From Spiroplasma gladiatoris (GTDB lineage: Bacteria > Bacillota_I > Bacilli_A > Mycoplasmatales > Mycoplasmataceae), in the NCBI RefSeq assembly GCF_004379335.1, contig NZ_CP038013.1, positions 248,001 to 312,000 on the forward strand: a stretch of DNA of 64,000 bases, in the 5' to 3' direction. Positions 56,383-64,000 of this stretch are shown here, piece after piece (within the stretch, counting starts at the first letter, position 1; every line of letters starts with the position of its first letter). The position numbers were made by a program, and so were the translations under genes. The notes under the pieces were generated by a model. It was not told the DNA's origin, did not search any database, and saw only the letters and a program-made list of their open reading frames with translations.

Positions 56383-57849
56383 ATGAAAGAGAAAAATATA
56401 GCGAAAAAAAATCAAAAGTTTGTTATTGAACCTTTTGATAAATTAAAAACACCAGTTTACAAAATAGCTAATCCTAAAGAAATTTTTGGTATGGCTATAC
56501 CAATATTTATTCAACTTTTATTTACAATTTTAATATCACAAATTAATTTAATAGCAATTAATAATTATATGGGAGGAGCTTATGCAGAAGGAACTTCAAA
56601 AGCTATTTTAGCCTATAACACTTTACAATTTGTTCCAAGTTTAATTGCTACTGGTACAATTATTGTTTCAGGAAACTTAATTGGTCAAGGAAGAAAACAA
56701 GAAGTTTCAAGAGTAATTGTTACAGGACTTTTTGTTAATTTAGCAATAATGATACCAATTTTTATATTTGTAACAATACTTAGCGATACAATTGTTGGGT
56801 GGGTTGGTGCATCAAGTTCAGAACCAATTTTAAGTCTTGATGATAAAAGTGTTTTAGAATCAACAGAATTAAAGTATGTTTCAGATTATTATCGTTATTC
56901 AAATATAAATTTATTAATGATGTCTGTTTATCAAGTTTTTGTTTCTGGTTTGCAAGCGTTTAAAAAAAGTAAAGTTGTAACAATAGGGACTATGCTTGCA
57001 AACATTATTGATCTTTGTTTAATCTCAATAATGTTATACGCAACAAAAGTTGATCCTGTTTATAGTGCATTTGTTCTTCCTATAACAGGTCTATTTCAAA
57101 TTATATTTATGATGATAATGTGTTTAAAATTTATCGATTTTAAAGTTAACAAGAAAAAACAATTTAGTTTATCTTATGCAAAAGAAACTTTAAAAACTGG
57201 ACTACCAATTACTATTGAAATGGGTGTTTGAAACATTTGTAATTTTGGAACCTCAGTAGTAATTGGTCAACTTCACGAAGGAACGGGAAATCATTGAATT
57301 ATTTTACATAGAAATGCAAATAGTATTGGTCAATACTCTTCTGCATTTATTCAAGCAATTGGAACTGTTACAGCAGTATTTGTTTCAAGAAAAATTGGAG
57401 AAAAAGACAAACAAGGTGCTTATGAAATTGCTTTAGAATGTTGAAAAGCAGCAATTTTTGTAACAATTATTTCTAATTTAATAATGATAGCAATAAGCTA
57501 TCCGTTATTATTAATTTTAAACTCCAAAGATACTGCCATTCCATGAGGAGTTTCGTTACTAACTATTTTTGCCATAAAAATTCTTTTTGATACTGTAAAT
57601 ATGACTTTATTAAGGGCTTTATGAAGTGTTGGAGACTTATGATATCCAATATTAGTATCGTTTATAACTATGGGTTTAGGAATGGTTGCTCTACCCTTCA
57701 TATTTGTAAAAGGTTTTAAAATAACAGAAGGTCTTGGAATTTTATGTGTTTATGGTGGAGTTATTGTCGACCCATTGCTTAGATCTATTATTTATGTTCA
57801 TAGATGATTAAAAGGAAAGTGACAAAAATATATTCATATAGTAGAATAA
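56383..57849 (+). CDS. MATE-family multidrug/metabolite exporter
   Basis: The product has 488 residues with about twelve hydrophobic helices. IFGMAIPIFIQLLFTILISQINLIAINNYMGG and later SGNLIGQGRKQEVSR, SAFIQAIGTVTAVFVSRKIGEKDKQGA match the two-bundle MATE pattern (motifs quoted in parts). It probably exports cationic or toxic compounds using an ion gradient. Many Trp are TGA. AAAGAAAG Shine-Dalgarno. greA follows after 39 bases. Confidence 0.88.
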
Positions 57850-57888
57850 AAATGTATAATTAATTGGAAATATAAAGGGGAACAAACT

Positions 57889-58356
57889 ATGGATAAAGAA
57901 ATAATGTTAACTGAAGAAGGTCTTGAAGAAGTAAAACAAGAACTTGATCATTTAATAAATAATGTAAGACCTGAGGTTATTGCTGAATTAGTTGAAGCTC
58001 GTGCTCAAGGTGACTTGTCAGAAAATGCTGATTATGATGCAGCAAGAAACAGACAAGCAGAAGTAGAAGCAAGAATTAAAGAACTTGAAACAATGATTTC
58101 AAGAGCAAAAATTATTACAAGTGATAAAAAAACATCAGAAGTAAAAATTGGAAATACTGTTGTGTTTAAAAATGTTAAAACTAATAAAGAAATGGAAATT
58201 AAAATAGTTGGTGCTATAGAAGCAGATCCGTTTGAAGGGAAAGTTTCAAACGAATCACCTTTAGCTAAAGCAATATTAGGAAGAAAAGTAAAAGATATTA
58301 TGGAAGTTAGGGAATTGAAAGAACCTTATAAAATAGAAATTTTATCTATTAAATAA
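57889..58356 (+). CDS. greA: Transcription elongation factor GreA
   Basis: The product has 155 residues. MLTEEGLEEVKQELDHLI, the acidic coiled-coil tip AQGDLSENADYDAARNRQAE and the C-terminal FKBP-like domain ending PLAKAILGRKVKDIMEV are classical. GreA stimulates RNA cleavage in stalled RNA polymerase. AAAGGGGA Shine-Dalgarno. The DUF3137-like gene follows 15 bases later and may be co-transcribed. Confidence 0.96.
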   Translation: MDKEIMLTEEGLEEVKQELDHLINNVRPEVIAELVEARAQGDLSENADYDAARNRQAEVEARIKELETMISRAKIITSDKKTSEVKIGNTVVFKNVKTNKEMEIKIVGAIEADPFEGKVSNESPLAKAILGRKVKDIMEVRELKEPYKIEILSIK

Positions 58357-58371
58357 TTTAGAGGTATGAAT

Positions 58372-59436
58372 ATGAATGTGGATGGTAAGGAATTTTTAGT
58401 AAATAAAACCAATGATATTGTTGATAATAATCCTAAACTTATTTCGATAATTAAAGAAATAAGTAAATATAAAAAATACGCTTTGATTTCTCTTGTTATA
58501 GGATTATTTTTTGTCATTTTAGGACCGGTTGCAGCTGTCTATTTTTATTCGACATGACAAGTGTCTAAAAGTTTTCTTTGATTATTGCTTATTGTATTTG
58601 CGATTATTATTGTTGTTTTAGGAGTCTGTGCTTTAGCTATATATATGAGTTTTAATAGAAAAGCAAAAAATCAAAAATTAGATCAAGCTGTAACTGATAT
58701 TTTGTATGAGAATAAATCAATACAAAGTGTTTATGGAGAGTTTTATTACAAATTTATTGATGATGAAAAAACCGATAATTTTGAAATAAAAATTGTTAGA
58801 AGAATTCCTAAAGTTGAAGTTTATGAGAGTAGTTATAAAAATTGATTATCTAAAAGAGTTTTAGCTATCAATAACAATACACAAAATTCTTTTCATTTTA
58901 CTTACAAAGATAAGAAAGTAAGTTTTTTTATTAAAAATCCTAAAAAATTTATTGAATATTATTATTCAACAGATTCAAAAGGAAATACAACTCGTCACGA
59001 AAAAATAAATTTTATTTCAAATGCAGCTGTTTTTATGGAAAATACAAAATTTGATGAAAGTTACAATGGATTAAGAGTTGTTCAAGAAAAAGATCCAAAA
59101 AAAGGTTTATTTCAAACCGACTCAATTGAATTTAATAAAAGATTTTACATTAATGCAAACGATAACGATTTAAGAGCGGCTAAATTTTTATCTCCAAGGT
59201 TGATAGAAAAACTTTCTTCTATTGAAGTACAAAATATTTATTCGGTTGGTATTGAAAATGAAATTTATGCTGATTGATTTCAAGTTAAAAAAAATAGTTA
59301 TGTTCATGACGTTTGTGCTTTTGACACACACTCAGTTTATAGTATTGCATCATTTAAAAAAATGTTAATTGATAAAATTACACAAGATTTTTACTTATTT
59401 GAACATTTATTTAATTGTGTTAGAGCAGTTTACTAA
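58372..59436 (+). CDS. DUF3137-like membrane protein
   Basis: The product has 354 residues. Two transmembrane helices (about residues 35-57 and 66-88) are followed by a large cytosolic domain containing SIQSVYGEFYYKF, AAVFMENTKFDESYNGLRVV and FYINANDNDLRAAKFLSP. This is the layout of DUF3137 (galanin-like) proteins, which often accompany LemA; a lemA gene lies 4 kb downstream here. ATG 58372 is preferred over 58366, which sits on the GAGG. Function unknown. Confidence 0.75.
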
Positions 59437-59468
59437 ACTTTTTTGTTATAAAACAAAAAAGTTTTTTA
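59435..59468 (+). terminator. Intrinsic terminator
   Basis: AAACTTTTTTGTT pairs with AACAAAAAAGTTT, T run after. Confidence 0.85.
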
Positions 59469-59505
59469 TTTAAACTAATTTATAATAATAGCAGTGAGGT
59501 TAACT

Positions 59506-60276
59506 ATGAACAGTCAAAACCTAATATCAAAAATCAAAAAAATTACAAATAATAATGATGGAACAATAAGATTTATAATCGCTAAATATTTAATAGAAAA
59601 TCTTGAAATGGTTAACTCTATAAATATTACACAACTTTCAAAAGAATGTAATTGTAGTAAATCAAGTATTGTAAAATTTTGTAAAGAATTAAACCTAACA
59701 GGACTTAAAGAACTTATAAGAGTAATTACTTGGGAGTATGAAATATATAAAACTTTTGAAATTAATAAGCAAGAGGTTTTAAAAAATGATTATTCTTACT
59801 TTGAACTTATTATAAATAATTTAGAATTTTTAAAAAGTAAAATAAACACCTTTAAAGATGTTGCTAATAAAATAAAAAATACAAAAGGAAAAATATTTTT
59901 GTTTGGTAAAGGACCAAATATTCATATTGCTGAAATTTTTAATAATTATTTATTAAAAATTGGCTATAGCTCAATGTCATCAACAGATTTTGATGTACAA
60001 GTTTGATTAGCCAAAACCGTTAAAGAAAATGATCTTTGTTTTATTTTTACATATTCTGGTCTAACTCAAGAAATATCAGATATTTTTGACATAATAAAAG
60101 CTAATAAAGCAATAACTATTGTTTTAACAGCAAATTCAAATAGTCAAATTTATAATCAAAGTGACTATAAATTTTTAATTAGAAACAATGAAGAAATTTT
60201 TAAAAGTCAAAGGAGTTCTTTAATAACTTTTAATTTTATTATTATGCAAATTTTAAATTTATTAAATTTAAACTAG
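59506..60276 (+). CDS. RpiR-family transcriptional regulator with SIS domain
   Basis: The product has 256 residues. An N-terminal helix-turn-helix (INITQLSKECNCSKSSIVKF) is followed by a SIS sugar-phosphate-binding domain (KIFLFGKGPNIHIAEIFNNY, DLCFIFTYSGLTQEI). RpiR proteins sense phosphosugars and control their uptake and breakdown. GTGAGG is the Shine-Dalgarno for ATG 59506. TATAAT at 59481-59486 is preceded by TAAACTAATT, a half of the operator found at its own 3' end, suggesting autoregulation. It probably controls the PTS genes that follow. Confidence 0.9.
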
Positions 60277-60292
60277 TAAATTAGTTTACTAA
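60274..60292 (+). promoter_or_regulatory. Putative RpiR operator before the mannitol-type PTS
   Basis: TAGTAAA (60274-60280) and TTTACTA (60285-60291) are exact inverted arms around TTAG, overlapping the rpiR stop codon. Its core AATTAGTTTACTAA recurs with one change at 16561. There is no T run, so it is not a terminator. Confidence 0.55.
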
Positions 60293-60373
60293 TCAATAAA
60301 CCTTTTCAAGCTTTAAGATAAAAATATGGGCATAAACTTTATTCTTTATAATTTATTTAAAGGAGAAAGTTGA

Positions 60374-61945
60374 ATGTCAAAAGAAGCAAATTTTGTTACT
60401 AAAAAAGATGTAAGTACTGATAATGATAAAAATGCAAAACAATTTAGAGTTAAATTAAAAAAAGTAATTCAAAAAGCAGGAAGTTTTATGGCTGGAATGG
60501 TTATGCCAACAGTAAGTTTACTAATAGCATGAGGCATACTTGCAGCTGCTTTTTTAGGAAAAATGGAAAATGGTGTTTGAGTAAAAACGGGTTGATTTAA
60601 TTCTCAAGCGGTTGGAGAATTTATTGGTCCTACAATGAAATATTTAATTCCTGTATTAATTGGTTATACAGCAGGAAACATGATTTATAAAGTAAGAGGC
60701 GCAATGTTAAGTGCTTTTGTCACATTTGCTTTAATAATTGGAAGTGATTGATTATACAATGGGATTATGAGCGAATGACCTGTTGGAGATGAAATTGCAA
60801 GTAAAGTTGGAGCACCAAATCAAATAATAGGAGCTATGATAGTGGCGCCATTGTCTGCTTATTTATATAAAAAATTAGAAATTTTATATATTGATAGAGT
60901 AAAACCTGGATATGAAATGCTTGTAAGAAACTTTAGTTTAGCTTTATGAGCGATAGTATTTTCAATGGGGGCATACTTTAGCTGAGGATTTGGAATTTAT
61001 GGACTTAGTTATGTAATGACAAAGATAATATCATTATTTACAAAACTACCTTGATTATTTCCTTTTATGTCAATTGTAACAGAACCTTTAAGAGCGGTAT
61101 TTCTAAATAATGCTTTAAACTATGGAGTTATGATTCCGTTAGGTTTAGAGCAAGTTAAAACAAGTACATTTTCAGGATTTTTTATGGTTGGAGGAAATCC
61201 AGGTCCAGGGTTTGGATTATTAATTGCATTTACTACTTGAAGAAAAAAACAAAGAGCAGCTGCTGGAGGAAGTAGTATTATTCAATTGATTGGAGGTATA
61301 CATGAAGTTCATTATGTCTACATTCTTGCAGAACCAATAATGATTTTATCAACAATTTCTGGTGCATTCGCTTCATTAGCAATTGTTGCGTTATTTAATG
61401 GAGGAGCAATAGCGCCAATTTCACCAGGTAGTTTAATTTCTGTTATATCAATGTCTGGATCGGGTATGCGTATATTAATTAATATTTGTGCGGTTTTTGC
61501 TGGAGCATTAGTTTCATTTGGGGTTGCAAGCTTTATAATGATTTTTAAAAGAAAAAAACATTCAGAAGTACAAGAAATTGTTGTAACTGATGAAGGTATT
61601 GATTTTAATGAACAAGTAAAAAAAGATACAAAAGAATTTAACTTTAAAAATGCAAAATTATTGATGGTAGCTTGTGATGCTGGAGTTGGGTCTAGTGCTA
61701 TGGCAGCAGGAATTTTAAAAAAATGAGTAACTAAAAATAATGTTAATATTGAAGTAAAAAATTGTGCTGTAAAAGATTTAACAACTGATGTAGATATTGT
61801 TGTTACTATGATAAATTTTAAAGAAGTTGCTATGGAAAGATCGCCAAATGCCTACATATATACTGTTAAACAATATTTAGGTAAAAATATATTTGATGAT
61901 TTACAAACTAAATTATTAGAAGCTAAAGAAAAAAAGGATGAGTAA
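60374..61945 (+). CDS. PTS mannitol-type EIICB
   Basis: The product has 523 residues. The EIIC membrane domain (to about residue 395) has the mannitol-family motifs GGNPGPGFGLLIAFTTW and QLIGGIHEVHYVYILAEPIM (usually GGIHEIYFPYVL, so diverged). The EIIB domain carries the phosphocysteine loop LLMVACDAGVGSSAMAAGIL. It imports and phosphorylates a hexitol or related compound. AAGGAG Shine-Dalgarno. EIIA and a 6-phosphogluconate dehydrogenase follow with 1-3 base gaps, so the substrate may not be mannitol. Confidence 0.88.
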
Positions 61946-61946
61946 A

Positions 61947-62375
61947 ATGAAATTAAAAGAAGAAAATATATTTTTAAACATTGATTTAAAAAACAAAGAA
62001 GAAGTTTTTGAGTTTTTAGAAGAAAAATTAATAAGCTTAAATCTAGGAAATAAAGAATTTATTGAATCGATGAAATCAAGAGATAAAAAAGCAAGTGTTG
62101 CTTTGGGAAATTATCTAGCTTTGCCACATTGCGAGTATGAATTTTCTAAAAAGATTAAAAAAAGTAATTTAATTATTATTAAACTAAAAGAAAAACTAAT
62201 ATGAGATGGTAGTGAAATACTATTTGTAATCTGTTTAATATCAAGTAATGATGAACAGATGGATATATTAGCAAATATTGGAATTAGTTTTTCAGATGAT
62301 GATGAAGTATTGAATTTATTTAATACCGTTAAAGATGCTAAACAAATAATTGAATTTATCGAAGAGGAGGATTAA
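61947..62375 (+). CDS. PTS mannitol/fructose-type EIIA
   Basis: The product has 142 residues from ATG 61947, with AAGGA correctly spaced; an upstream ATG at 61938 lies in the Shine-Dalgarno. FIESMKSRDKKASVALGNYLALPHCEYEFSK contains the phosphoacceptor His (LPH; motif quoted as ALGNYLALPHCEY). It donates phosphate from HPr to the EIICB encoded one base upstream. TGA encodes one Trp. Confidence 0.88.
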
Positions 62376-62378
62376 AAA

Positions 62379-63278
62379 ATGAGTAGTATTGGAGTAATAG
62401 GTTTAGGAAAAATGGGTTTAGGATTATTACAAAATTTAAATAGAAATAATCATAAAGCTATCGGATTTGACAATAACAAAAAAACTTTAGAACAAGTTAG
62501 TAATATGAATTTAGAAGTTGTAGATTCTTTAAAAGAACTAGTTCAAAAATTACAAAAACCAAGAGTGGTAATTTCAATTATTACTGCAGGTAAGCCTACG
62601 AGTGATGTTTTTAACGAAGTAGTTGATTTACTAGAACCAGGAGATTTCTTTGTTGATGCTGCAAACTCTTTTTATAAAGATTCAATAGCAAAATACCAAG
62701 TAGCAAAAACAAAAAACATTAATTTTATTGATGCTGGAGTAAGTGGTGGCCCAAAAGGGGCTTTAAACGGTGCTTGTATAATGGCTGGAGGTGATAAAGT
62801 TGAAGTCAATTACTTAAAAAGTATGTTTACAGATATATGTGTAGAAAATGGTTTTTTACACACTGGAGATGTGGGAAGTGGGCATTTTGCAAAAATGGTT
62901 CACAATGGAATTGAATATGGAATGATGCAAGCGATTGCTGAAGGGTATAATGTATTAGAAAATTCTCAATTTAATTATAATTATAGTGAAATCTCAAAAT
63001 TGTGAAATAATGGTAGTGTTATTAGAAGCTGATTAGTTGAATTAATGATTGATGTTTTTAGCGAAGATCCTAAACTAGATAATTTTACAGATATAATGAA
63101 TATGAATGGTGAAGGACTTTGAACTTTAAATGAAGCATTGCAACAAGGAACTCCAGCCCCGGTAATTGCTTTATCTGTTATGATGCGTCAAGCCAGTTTA
63201 ATTGATAATAGTTTTTCTGGTAAAGTAGTTTCTGCACTACGTAATAAATTCGGTGGACATGAAGTTTCTAAAAAATAA
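62379..63278 (+). CDS. Short-form 6-phosphogluconate dehydrogenase (decarboxylating, YqeC-like)
   Basis: The product has 299 residues, matching the short GndA/YqeC class. NAD(P)-binding start IGVIGLGKMGLGLLQNL, substrate loop DAANSFYKDS, DAGVSGGPKGALNGACIMAGG, the catalytic Lys region GSGHFAKMVHNGIEYGMMQAIAEGY and the C-terminal ALRNKFGGHEV are present. It oxidises 6-phosphogluconate to ribulose-5-phosphate and CO2. It is the last gene of a mannitol-type PTS operon, where mannitol-1-phosphate dehydrogenase is usual. AGGAGG Shine-Dalgarno. Confidence 0.88.
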
Positions 63279-63286
63279 TTTTTTGA

Positions 63287-63317
63287 GTAATCAATAATAT
63301 TATTGATTATTTTTTTG
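63287..63317 (+). terminator. Intrinsic terminator of the PTS-6PGDH operon
   Basis: AATCAATAAT and ATTATTGATT form a perfect palindrome followed by seven T. Confidence 0.85.
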
Positions 63318-63361
63318 ACTTCTATTATAAAATACTTGTATAAGAAAGATGGGTGAAAAAT

Positions 63362-63973
63362 ATGATAACACCAAATATTGAAAATAACATCAATGCTAAT
63401 GCAAATAAAAAACCACAAAGAAATGCTTTTGGAACATTTATTTGATACGCATCATTTATACTTTTATTACCTGTATTTTTACATATAGGTAACATCAACT
63501 CTTTAAGAAGAATAAATGTTAAAGTTAGTGAAGCTGAATCAGGAATTGATGTTCAACTAAAAAGAAGAAGAGATACATTATTAAAACTAATCGATGCAGT
63601 TAAAGGAAGTATTAAGTTTGAAAAAGAAGCATTAACAACAGTTACTGCAATGAGAACAGGTATGGGAATTGAAGGTATGATAAAAAGTCAAAAAGCAATG
63701 GATACTCTTCAAAAAGGCATAAATATCCAAATGGAAAATTATCCCGACTTAAAATCAACTCAAAGTATAAGAGAATTAATGAGTGCAGCAGCTGATATTG
63801 AAGAAGATATTGCAGCACAAAGAAGAATTTATAATCAAAATGTGGGGACTTTTAATCAAGAAATTCAAGTTTATCCAAAAAATCAAGCAGCTGCTGCTTT
63901 GAAATATGTAAGTAAGTACTTTTTTGAAATTACAGAAGCTGAAAGAGAAGATGTAGTTATTAATTTTGAATAA
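63362..63973 (+). CDS. lemA: LemA family protein
   Basis: The product has 203 residues. One N-terminal helix (WYASFILLLPVFLHIG) is followed by NSLRRINVKVSEAESGIDVQLKRRRDTLLKLIDAVKGS (quoted in part: SGIDVQLKRRRDTLLKLI), the classical LemA start of the cytosolic or outer four-helix domain. AAADIEEDIAAQRRIYNQNV and an FNQEIQVYP segment follow. The function of LemA is not settled; it often occurs with DUF3137 proteins, as here. It ends at TAA 63971-63973, near the window edge. Confidence 0.9.
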
Positions 63974-64000
63974 AATTAATAACTTTTTTTATTTAGAATA

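Overview
This window reads as a chromosome segment of a mollicute (wall-less, low-GC Firmicutes relative) of the Spiroplasma / Entomoplasma-Mesoplasma type. The base composition is extremely AT-rich. TGA sits at conserved tryptophan positions in almost every gene (trpS, uvrC, argS, typA, rplT and others), so translation table 4 applies and apparent TGA stops are read through here. No rRNA, tRNA or CRISPR array was recognised.

Layout. 2-6958: a block of membrane and cytosolic proteins of unknown role (a YgjP-like metallopeptidase, a C-terminal J-domain protein, three uncharacterised proteins, two tandem PQ-loop/SemiSWEET-like transporters, a lipoprotein). 7033-16465: housekeeping and lower glycolysis (typA, eno, a PAP2 phosphatase, ruvX, hpt, pfkA and two tandem pyruvate kinases). 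16644-21985: a cellobiose-type PTS locus (EIIB, an oversized EIIC, a GH1 glycosidase) and two small genes. 22071-29537: an accessory island of decayed insertion sequences (IS1202-like and IS3-like) around surface-protein genes, some with broken frames. 29639-38753: thrS, an ABC exporter, the lactose/cellobiose EIIA, a MupG/DUF871 homologue, a frameshifted lipoprotein, argS and a Pr6Pr-like membrane protein. 39126-42360: an exported protein with an ABC ATPase and permease. 42516-44525: the L20 leader with infC-rpmI-rplT and two small Cys-containing proteins. 44551-49155: trpS, nadK, an EIIB-like protein, a rhodanese and an RNase J paralogue. 49232-50706: a third IS1202-like copy inside a direct repeat. 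50813-59436: ftsK, an unknown gene, uvrC, a MATE exporter, greA and a DUF3137 protein. 59506-63278: rpiR, a mannitol-type PTS (EIICB, EIIA) and a short 6-phosphogluconate dehydrogenase. 63362-63973: lemA.

How the genes fit together: sugar uptake by PTS (the cellobiose set is split between 16.6 kb and 33.5 kb; a mannitol-type set lies at 60 kb) feeds phosphofructokinase, enolase and pyruvate kinase in this window. A 14-base motif differing at one base lies in front of both PTS loci and also overlaps the end of the rpiR gene, suggesting shared control by that RpiR protein.

Most notable: an RNase J paralogue that has lost its metal-binding histidines; a ThrRS whose editing-site residues are gone; three surface or transport genes each off frame by one base at an A6 or A7 run; a mannitol-type PTS coupled to a 6-phosphogluconate dehydrogenase instead of mannitol-1-phosphate dehydrogenase; a Cys-less membrane-anchored EIIB-like protein beside NAD kinase; and a MupG homologue in an organism expected to lack peptidoglycan. 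All functional statements come from reading translated sequence by eye; no database search was run.
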